This document shows, in pieces, positions 51,335 to 57,317 of a DNA stretch of 57,317 nt. Below the pieces are notes generated by a model. The model did not search any database. It saw only the letters and a list, made by a program, of their open reading frames with translations, and was not told the origin of the DNA. Origin of the DNA: Fibrobacter succinogenes. Its GTDB lineage: Bacteria > Fibrobacterota > Fibrobacteria > Fibrobacterales > Fibrobacteraceae. The position numbers and the translations under genes are program-made. The first letter of the stretch is position 1. The number at the start of each line of letters is the position of its first letter. The stretch lies in contig NZ_CACZDK010000033.1 of the NCBI RefSeq assembly GCF_902779965.1, positions 1-57,317 of the forward strand, given 5' to 3'.

Positions 51335-52540
51335 ATGAAATCCAAACTCTTAAAGACAATGGTGTTAGCGAGCTCGCTAGCCTTCTTCAATTGTGGTGAC
51401 GATGCTGCCACATCTGCAATTTCGAATTATAGCGGACTTTCGTCTAGCTCTGCTGCAGAAGTTCAGCTGGTCGATGATTCGTCTAGTTCTACATCCGATG
51501 TTCAGGGTGGTGAATTAAACCAGCAAGGTGGCACCGAAATTTCCTCTGCTGCAGAATCTAGCAGCGCGACTGCTCATAATCCGGAATCTTCTGCTGATGT
51601 TGCCGCAAGCTCCAGCTCTGTAGCGGCTCCATCATCTAGCGCAGATGTTGCTCCGGCAAGTTCCTCTAGCGAAGCTAAGGTTGAAAGCTCCAGTTCTGAA
51701 AAGGTCCCTGCTGTTAGCTCATCTAGCTCCGAAAAAAAGGTCGAATCATCTTCGAGCGAAGCCCCGAAACAGTCCGGCATTTTCCTTGCCGATGGTAAGG
51801 AAGAAGAAAAGGACCAGATGGAAGTCAACTACATCGAACATACCGGTTTTGACGGCGGTGGAATTCTTGCTTATCCGAAACGCCTTTCTAGCGACAAGAA
51901 GCATGCTGTTGTCGTTTGGGGACCGGGTGGCGGTACTGAACCGGGCGCATATGGTGGAATGATCCATCGTCTCGCTTCTCATGGCTTTGTTGTGATTGCG
52001 CTCCGCGAATCTCCGGGTAACGCTTCTCAGGGCAAGCCTGCTCTTGATTGGCTCGAAAAGAAGAATAACGATCCGAACGATCCGCTTTACCAGAAACTTG
52101 ACATGACGAAGGTCGGTTGCTCCGGCCACTCCATGGGCGGCCTCGAATCCGAACAGATGGTGATTCAGGACAAGCGCGTGATTACCGCCATGCTCAACAA
52201 TAGCGGTGACCTTGGTCATTCTGCAATGGCGAAGGTTCCGACCGATAAGACCATTGGCATTGTCTATGGAAACAACGGTATGGAACGCCCGAATGCCGAA
52301 GCCGACTACAACAATGGCGGCGTGAAGGCTCCGGCTTGCTTGATCATGATGGAAGGCGCTGACTGGGGGCATGGTTCTGGTCCGTGGGGCGGCATGGCTG
52401 CAACGGTTGCCTGGATGCGTTGGCACCTCGGTGGCGAAGATTTCCGCAAGGCTGATTTTGTCGGCGCCAGTGGCAAGTACATTAATGAGCGTATCATTGG
52501 TGGCGATGGCAATTGGAACGGCAAGTGTAAGAACTTCTAA
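51335..52540 (+). CDS. Alpha/beta-hydrolase lipoprotein with poly-Ser linker, paralogue 2
   Basis: A 401-residue tandem duplicate of the previous gene. ATG 51335 has AGGAGAAC upstream. The signal is MKSKLLKTMVLASSLAFFNC with Cys20 lipidated, then a shorter Ser/Ala linker (about 115 residues). The catalytic domain has VVVWGPGGGTEPGAYGGM, the GCSGHSMGG elbow and WGHGSGPWGG carrying the likely catalytic His. Anchor and enzyme domains are highly similar between the copies, while the linkers differ in length and block order. Both genes have their own ribosome binding site and terminator, so dosage or substrate divergence rather than an operon is indicated. Confidence 0.85.
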   Translation: MKSKLLKTMVLASSLAFFNCGDDAATSAISNYSGLSSSSAAEVQLVDDSSSSTSDVQGGELNQQGGTEISSAAESSSATAHNPESSADVAASSSSVAAPSSSADVAPASSSSEAKVESSSSEKVPAVSSSSSEKKVESSSSEAPKQSGIFLADGKEEEKDQMEVNYIEHTGFDGGGILAYPKRLSSDKKHAVVVWGPGGGTEPGAYGGMIHRLASHGFVVIALRESPGNASQGKPALDWLEKKNNDPNDPLYQKLDMTKVGCSGHSMGGLESEQMVIQDKRVITAMLNNSGDLGHSAMAKVPTDKTIGIVYGNNGMERPNAEADYNNGGVKAPACLIMMEGADWGHGSGPWGGMAATVAWMRWHLGGEDFRKADFVGASGKYINERIIGGDGNWNGKCKNF

Positions 52541-52571
52541 TTTTTCATTCTAAACACTCCAAAACACCAAG

Positions 52572-52604
52572 CGTCTCGATCCTTGTGGTCGGGACGTTTG
52601 TTTT
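52572..52604 (+). terminator. Probable terminator of hydrolase paralogue 2
   Basis: GCGTCTCGATCC and GGTCGGGACGT pair imperfectly around TTGT, then TTGTTTTG. It looks like a decayed copy of the terminator at 51118. Confidence 0.6.
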
Positions 52605-52652
52605 GTGTTATGGAATGACTTTGGGGGAAAATGATTTGTTGGCTGCTGTGAA

Positions 52653-52721
52653 AATAATTCTCTTATTTTAAAGAGAAAACTGTATATTTTGATATATATT
52701 CTGTAATATTAGAGAATTATT
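52653..52721 (+). promoter_or_regulatory. Inverted-repeat operator region of the HipBA-type locus
   Basis: AATAATTCTCT (52653-52663) and its exact reverse complement AGAGAATTATT (52711-52721) flank the AT-rich promoter area, with a further AGAGAA at 52672-52677. Centres of the outer copies are 58 bp apart. Binding by the downstream antitoxin for autoregulation is inferred. Confidence 0.55.
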
Positions 52722-52775
52722 AATTGTGTTTTTCGGAAAAAAATAGTATATTGATTATAAACGGAGGGTGTGTTT

Positions 52776-53216
52776 ATGGAAAAGCTTCATTCGCAATATT
52801 CTGCACAGACGGATGAATCGATTCTTGCTCTTTTGGGAAAGCGATTGGCGTCGTTTAGGGTCAGGAATAACTGGACCCAGGCGGATCTTGCTAAAAAAGC
52901 TGGCGTTGGCAAGGGAACGGTGGAGCGCATTGAACGTGGTGAATCAGTGCAGGTTTTGAACTTGGTCAAGGTATTGCGTGCTTGCGGCAATGTAGATGTG
53001 TTTTTGAACATATTCCCTGATGAAACCCCTTCACCGATGCAACTTTTGTACATGGGCAAAATGAAGCTCCGTCAGCGGGCAAGAACGTCGGGCAAAAAGG
53101 CTCGGGTTAGCAATGCTGTTGCGGATAATTCCGCTGAATATACTGCTTTTGACGATGATTCCGATGGCGATATGCAAGAGCGCAAAACAGCTTGGGTTTG
53201 GGACGAGGATAAGTAG
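52776..53216 (+). CDS. XRE-family antitoxin, HipB-like
   Basis: A 146-residue DNA-binding protein. ATG 52776 has GGAGGG 7 bases upstream and is preferred to GTG 52770. The helix-turn-helix (residues about 15-72: LGKRLASFRVRNNWTQADLA, AGVGKGTVERIERGES) is of Cro/HipB type. The tail is basic, then acidic (DDDSDGD), and ends WVWDEDK. It is longer than E. coli HipB (88 residues). The HipA-like gene begins 9 bp after its stop. It should bind and repress its own promoter and neutralise HipA. Confidence 0.85.
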   Translation: MEKLHSQYSAQTDESILALLGKRLASFRVRNNWTQADLAKKAGVGKGTVERIERGESVQVLNLVKVLRACGNVDVFLNIFPDETPSPMQLLYMGKMKLRQRARTSGKKARVSNAVADNSAEYTAFDDDSDGDMQERKTAWVWDEDK

Positions 53217-53225
53217 CGGTAAGAT

Positions 53226-54521
53226 ATGATTGCGGTTGAAGTCAAACTTTGGGGAACGACTATCGGGGCGCTCTCGATGGAAAAGGGTGAGACTGTTGCC
53301 CGTTTCGAATATGCTCCGACTTTTGTCGGGGCAGGTGTGGAGCCATCGCCGATGGTGATGCCGGTGTCCAAGCAGATTTATTCGTTCCCGTTGCTTTCGC
53401 GGACGTTCCATGGCTTGCCAGGACTTTTTGTGGACTCTATACCAGATAAATTTGGAAACAAAGTAATTGATTCCTGGCTTGTGCGACAAGGGCGTGATCC
53501 TGAAAGCTTTACCGCACTCGAACGCCTTTGCTATACGGGAAACCGCGGCATGGGGGCATTGGAGTTTTTGCCTTTGCTTGGGCCCGATTCTGCAGAAAGC
53601 GAATCGCTGGATGTTGAAAACTTGAGATCCTTTGCGGCCGAAGTCTTGAATCAACGAAAAACTTTTTCGACGAAATCGCTGAGCCGAAAAAAGCAAAAGT
53701 CCTTTGAGGAAATTCTGCGCGTAGGAACTTCAGCGGGCGGCGCCCGTGCAAAAATTCTCGTGGCTTACAATGAAAAAACAGGTGAGATGCGTTCGGGGCA
53801 AGTGGCGACTTCGCCTGAATTCAGTTATTGGCTTTTGAAACTCGATGATGTCGAGAACAATAGCGACAAGGAATCCGCTGATCTGTTCGGTTATGGCGCC
53901 ATTGAATACTCGTATTCGCAGATGGTGAAGTCCGCGGGCATTGACATGACGGAATGCAGACTTTATGAATGCTCTGGTCATAAGCACTTTATGACGCGAA
54001 GATTTGACCGTTTGGATGGTGGGAAAAAATTGCATTACCAGTCGCTTTGCGGACTTGCCCATTACGATTTTAATTTGCCCGGAGCGTATAGTTACGAACA
54101 AGCGTTGGATATTGTCAAACGGCTCGGTTTGGGTTACGATGCCTTGGAAGAAATGTATCGCCGTGCGGTGTTCAACATTTGCGCAAGGAACCAGGATGAT
54201 CATGCGAAAAATATCGGGTTCCTCATGGATAAGCGTGGCGTGTGGACGCTTGCGCCGGCGTTCGATATGACTTACGCCTACAATCCAGAGGGGGCATGGA
54301 CGGGTTCGCACCAGATGACGTTCAATGGTAAGCGCAGCGGATTTACACTTGACGATTTCAAGGCGGTTGCGAAATTCGCAGGGCTCAAACAGGGGCGTTT
54401 TAAGAAAATCCTTGCCGAAGTCGAAGATGCCGTGCGCCAGTGGCCAAAATTTGCCAAGCGAAATGGCGTTCCGGCAAAGATTATTCGCAATATTGAAAAA
54501 GCGCAAGAATTTGTAAAGTGA
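53226..54521 (+). CDS. HipA-like serine/threonine kinase toxin
   Basis: A 431-residue protein of full HipA length. The N-terminal subdomain (VEVKLWGTTIGALSM, FPLLSRTFHGLPGLFVDSIP) matches the HipA couple domain. The kinase core has GTSAGGARAKIL near 166 (phosphate loop region), catalytic NQDDHAKN near 321 and metal-binding PAFDMTYAY near 346. In E. coli, HipA phosphorylates glutamyl-tRNA synthetase and causes persistence; the target here is unknown. All visible catalytic residues are intact. It is co-transcribed with the upstream HipB-like gene. Confidence 0.9.
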   Translation: MIAVEVKLWGTTIGALSMEKGETVARFEYAPTFVGAGVEPSPMVMPVSKQIYSFPLLSRTFHGLPGLFVDSIPDKFGNKVIDSWLVRQGRDPESFTALERLCYTGNRGMGALEFLPLLGPDSAESESLDVENLRSFAAEVLNQRKTFSTKSLSRKKQKSFEEILRVGTSAGGARAKILVAYNEKTGEMRSGQVATSPEFSYWLLKLDDVENNSDKESADLFGYGAIEYSYSQMVKSAGIDMTECRLYECSGHKHFMTRRFDRLDGGKKLHYQSLCGLAHYDFNLPGAYSYEQALDIVKRLGLGYDALEEMYRRAVFNICARNQDDHAKNIGFLMDKRGVWTLAPAFDMTYAYNPEGAWTGSHQMTFNGKRSGFTLDDFKAVAKFAGLKQGRFKKILAEVEDAVRQWPKFAKRNGVPAKIIRNIEKAQEFVK

Positions 54522-54653
54522 TGAAGGAGACAATTCAATAGTTTGCTACAGTGAAACTATTGATTTTCAGGGTTTAAATTTTTAATATTATCAGTGAAAA
54601 CAGTTTGCGGACACCTACCTAACCACTGCCCACTAAACACTGTTTGCTGTATT

Positions 54654-55886
54654 ATGAACGCTGCTATCCTTACTAATGAGTTTCCGCCAGAAATCTATGG
54701 CGGTGCAGGTATTCACGTCAAGTTCTTGAGTCAGGAACTTTCGAAGCTCTGCCACATCGAAGCCCGCTGCTTTGGCCCGCAGAACGACGATGCTGACAAT
54801 ATTCGTGCCATTGGTTTTAGCCAGAAGCTCGAACACAATCCGGCAGACGAACGTTTCAAGAAAATCTTGAAGCCGCTGGACATCAATCTTCAGTGGATGT
54901 CTTCGCTCAAGGATATCGATGTGATTCATTGCCATACGTGGTATAGCCATTTCGGTGGCGTGGTGGCAAGTCGCCTTTTGCAGTGCCCGCTCATTCTCAC
55001 AACGCATTCGCTCGAACCGCACCGTCCGTGGAAGGCCGAACAGCTGGGTGTCGGCGGCTATAACATGAGTTGCTGGATTGAACGCACCGCTTACGAAGCC
55101 GCTGATGGTGTGATTGCCGTGAGCGAAGGCATGAAACGCGATGTGATGAAGCTTTATGGTGTGCCGGAAGATCGTGTGAAGGTTATCTACAATGGTATCG
55201 ATCCGGACTTTTACAAGCCTACTTTCGATGAAGAAATCTTGAAGAAGTGGGGCGTGGATCCGAAGCGTCCGTTTGTGCTGTTCGTGGGGCGCATTACGCG
55301 CCAGAAGGGCATTAGCCAATTGATTCAGGCTATCCCGCAAATCGACAAGAACGCCCAGGTTGTGCTTTGCGCCGGTGCGCCGGATACGCAGGAACTTGCC
55401 GACGAATGCAAGAGCTTGATTGAAAAGGTTCAGGCAACGCGTGATGGCGTCGTTTGGATTCAGGATGCTGTACCGCATACGGAACTCCGCGTGCTCTATA
55501 GCCATGCGACCGTGTTTGCGACCCCGTCGCTTTACGAGCCGTTCGGCATTATCAACCTCGAAGCCATGAGCTGCGGCACTCCGGTTGTGGGTTCTGCAGT
55601 CGGTGGCATCCCGGAAATCATCGTCGATGGCGAAACGGGTTACCTTGTGCCGCTCAAGGCTGTGTCTGCGACGAACTTTGAACCGGCCGACCCGAAGGCC
55701 TTCCAGACGGACTTTGCGAACAAGCTTAACAAGATTCTCGAAAATCCGGAACTTGCGAAGAAAATGGGCGAAGTCAGCCGCAAGCGCGCTATTGACGTGT
55801 TCAGCTGGAAGACGATTGCCAAGCAGACATTCGACTTCTATCAGGAATGCATCGAACGCTACAAGCGCGAAGGCAAGCGTGTCTAG
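54654..55886 (+). CDS. glgA: Glycogen synthase, actinobacterial/Coryne-type GT4 family
   Basis: A 410-residue glycosyltransferase with GT-B fold. ATG 54654 (MNAAILTNEFPPEIYGGAG) is the natural start; the open frame upstream only covers a repeat tract. Motifs: NEFPPEIYGGAGIHV (donor loop), DVIHCHTWYSHFGG near 88, LTTHSLEPHRPWK near 122, VLFVGRITRQKG near 215 and the GT4 E-x7-E motif in EPFGIINLEAMSCGTPVVGSAVGG near 300. This matches the short Coryne-type GlgA that uses ADP- or UDP-glucose to extend alpha-1,4-glucan. Fibrobacter is known to store glycogen. A hairpin and repeats follow. Confidence 0.9.
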   Translation: MNAAILTNEFPPEIYGGAGIHVKFLSQELSKLCHIEARCFGPQNDDADNIRAIGFSQKLEHNPADERFKKILKPLDINLQWMSSLKDIDVIHCHTWYSHFGGVVASRLLQCPLILTTHSLEPHRPWKAEQLGVGGYNMSCWIERTAYEAADGVIAVSEGMKRDVMKLYGVPEDRVKVIYNGIDPDFYKPTFDEEILKKWGVDPKRPFVLFVGRITRQKGISQLIQAIPQIDKNAQVVLCAGAPDTQELADECKSLIEKVQATRDGVVWIQDAVPHTELRVLYSHATVFATPSLYEPFGIINLEAMSCGTPVVGSAVGGIPEIIVDGETGYLVPLKAVSATNFEPADPKAFQTDFANKLNKILENPELAKKMGEVSRKRAIDVFSWKTIAKQTFDFYQECIERYKREGKRV

Positions 55887-55896
55887 AACTTGGCTC

Positions 55897-56093
55897 GGTC
55901 GCCATTAGGCGACCTCTTAGAGCTTAGAACTTAGTAGAGTCTTCCTTTCCTTTGTTGTCATTCTCGACCCTGTCATCCTCGGAGCTTGTCATTCTCGACC
56001 GAAGGGAGGGAAACCATCATTTCTCGTATCTACGTTTGGGAGGGTATCCATTATTTCATAAAATCAAAAGGTGGCTTCAGGCCACCTTTTTTG
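55897..56093. repeat. Repeat cluster downstream of glgA, ending in a terminator
   Basis: Hairpin GGTCGCC-ATTA-GGCGACC (55897-55914) and AGAGCTTAGAACTTAGTAG words come first. Then TTGTCATTCTCGACC occurs twice (55955-55969 and 55986-56000). A terminator-like stem GGTGGC-TTCAG-GCCACC followed by TTTTTT lies at about 56068-56093. Confidence 0.65.
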
Positions 56094-56533
56094 CGTTCTC
56101 ACATCGTGTGCATAAAATACAAGCGTATTCAGAACTGTATGGATCTCCTAGTGGAGGATGACGGCTCCGAGGATGCTTTCACTTCATACATCTATGGGAT
56201 GGCTTGCTTCCCCTCTACGAGGGTCGCAATGACGTAAACACTGTTTACTAACCACTGTTTACTGCCAACTTCCTACTTCCTACCGCCTACTTCCCACTGC
56301 CCACGATCTTCTCCACAATAGCGCCGGTGGTGAGGAGTTTTGGCAGTACAATTTGTTTATACATAAAATCTTGATTTTATTTGTGTAAATTTATATATTA
56401 AAAGACAATTTATTACAATAGATGACGATAATAATAATTCTTCAAAAGGAATTCTTGGCCCAATTATGATAACAAAAAATGCAATATTGGAGTATTGTTT
56501 TGAAAGAAATTATAAATTGGATGGGGATGTAAA
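56094..56533. other. Gene-free stretch with repeat words
   Basis: No convincing coding region. A GGATGACGG / GAGGATG segment at about 56143-56180 resembles the GTCAT-type repeats. From about 56238 a CT-rich tract (ACTGTTTACTAACCACTG, CTTCCTACTTCCTACCGCC, CTACTTCCCACTGCCCAC) repeats CCTACT and CCACT words. The remainder is AT-rich and is probably the promoter of the following lipoprotein gene. Confidence 0.5.
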
Positions 56534-57143
56534 ATGAAGGTCCTGTTACTGATTCTTAGTATATTTGTTTTTTGGGGTTGCTCTACAGAAGAATGGAATG
56601 CTGGTTGCTCTTCAGATTCAGGCAACTTTGGACATGACGTGCTCTTGACAAAATATTATGCGTTTGATAGGTATTTTTATAATGGTGTTTATGAAAAGAA
56701 TACAACTTTGACATTCTCTGCAACGAGTAAGGTTGTTTTGGATCTTCGAAAAGATTCTGTATTTTCAAAGATTGTTATTGATTCCTTGAATGATACATTG
56801 GAAATACAGAATGGTCATTTTTCAATCCATAAAATGCCTTATAATGATTGGATTAAAAAAAAAGGAAGCATATAGTTTTGCTTTAACAGTAGATTCGACA
56901 ATGAAAAAATGGAGAGTGAATGAAAGAAATGAAATAGAAAAAATAGATTCGGTTTCCAAGTTTTATGAATCAGAGGTAAATAACGATTCACTTCTTTTAA
57001 ATGTGTCTGTTGATGATTCTTGCTTTGTTCTTGCGGATTTTGAAATTGACGATATGTATTGTAACGATAAGTATTTTGTTAGGTCTAGTCGAAAATTCTG
57101 TGCGAATTCATCTATGAGGGACTCTTCTATTATAACGAAATAA
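56534..57143 (+). pseudogene. Lipoprotein gene split by a frame change at an A9 tract
   Basis: Frame 1 starts at ATG 56534 with lipoprotein signal MKVLLLILSIFVFWGC and stops at 56875, soon after the nine-A tract (56855-56863). The +1 frame continues from there to 57143 with a coherent Asp/Ser-rich protein (EAYSFALTVDSTMKKW, VNNDSLLLNVSVDDSCFVL). Loss of one A would join them into about 202 residues. It may be a decayed gene, a phase-variable gene, a slippage site or a sequencing error. Function is unknown. The region is AT-rich compared with its neighbours. Confidence 0.65.
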
Positions 57144-57225
57144 ATGAATAAAAAGGTGTTAAATATGAAGATAAAATTTATTTTGAATTAAAGTATATGT
57201 GCAAAAATGGCCCCGTCATTTGATG

Positions 57226-57317
57226 TGAACCCCGAAAGTTGGACACAACTTTCGGGGTTTTCATGTATAAGAAACACACAGAAGAAGAGTGGGCAAAAGC
57301 CTTGGAAATGTTCCAAG
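57226..57317 (+). mobile_element. Left end of an IS3-family insertion sequence, cut by the window edge
   Basis: TGAACCCCGAAAGTTGGACA at 57226 is typical of IS3/IS150-group termini. It forms a perfect 13-bp dyad (57228-57240 with 57247-57259) around GGACAC, directly before the first transposase frame. A stub MKIKFILN-stop at 57165-57191, just outside the element, may be the start of a gene disrupted earlier. Confidence 0.75.
57263..57317 (+). CDS. IS3-family transposase OrfA, N-terminal part only
   Basis: ATG 57263 opens MYKKHTEEEWAKALEMFQ and runs off the window. A charged helical start leading into a helix-turn-helix is typical of OrfA in IS3/IS150-group elements. The rest, including OrfB with the DDE domain, would lie to the right. 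Confidence 0.65.
   Translation, partial: MYKKHTEEEWAKALEMFQ

Noticed and set aside
55952-56237. Small open frames downstream of glgA
   Set aside because: They lie over GTCAT-type repeats and a terminator hairpin and have no leader, motif or ribosome binding site.

Overview
The window looks like a chromosomal segment of a Fibrobacter species (Fibrobacter succinogenes-like rumen or gut cellulose degrader). The evidence is two giant fibro-slime proteins, a lipoprotein with the Fibrobacter succinogenes major paralogous domain, many secreted proteins with poly-serine linkers, C-terminal tails resembling type IX secretion sorting signals, and Gram-negative envelope genes such as lpxK and an Omp85-like barrel. 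No plasmid, prophage or CRISPR array was seen. The only clear mobile element is the left end of an IS3-family insertion sequence at the right edge.

Layout. Positions 1-135 hold the 3' part of a 5S rRNA and its terminator, followed by about 700 bases with no recognised gene. At 0.84-9.6 kb two paralogous fibro-slime surface proteins (about 1,450 and 1,426 residues) probably act in adhesion to plant polymers. At 9.9-12.2 kb are two secreted proteins of unknown role, separated by a 153-bp element with nested inverted repeats. At 12.2-27.7 kb is a housekeeping block: two ABC-F ATPases (YheS-like and Uup), a degenerate MoxR/RavA-like ATPase with a transglycosylase-like membrane protein, lpxK, aroC, a reverse rubrerythrin with a PerR-like operator and a Fur/PerR regulator, a Trk/Ktr potassium system, a lone nuoA and an Omp85-like barrel. 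At 27.8-33.1 kb are a cadherin-like surface protein and a Ser-rich secreted protein that overlaps a small lipoprotein. At 33.2-42.6 kb are ackA, a PAP2 phosphatase, a histidine phosphatase, a fragment of a Cys-repeat protein, a SIR2-like protein, an AlgX/AlgJ-like protein, folD, a tandem hairpin repeat, an FKBP lipoprotein and argA. At 42.8-48.2 kb is an operon of three tandem paralogous lipoproteins ending in arrays of two-cysteine modules. At 48.2-57.3 kb are a nitroreductase, folE, two tandem poly-Ser alpha/beta-hydrolase lipoproteins, a HipBA-type toxin-antitoxin pair, a glycogen synthase, a lipoprotein gene split at an A9 tract, and the IS3 end.

Three genome-scale patterns stand out. First, many intergenic gaps carry compound elements: a tiny perfect hairpin with a 3-4 base loop and a stem sequence that differs from copy to copy, often touching a stop codon, next to tracts of ACTTAG, TTACTAG or CCACT-type words. 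Second, several genes have a TAnnTTTG-like box only 4-8 bases before the start codon and no visible Shine-Dalgarno, which predicts leaderless transcripts from a Bacteroidetes-like promoter. Third, secreted proteins share an architecture of signal peptide or lipobox, poly-Ser or Cys-module region, and a sorting-like C terminus. All family assignments come from reading the sequence without database searches, and novelty could not be tested.
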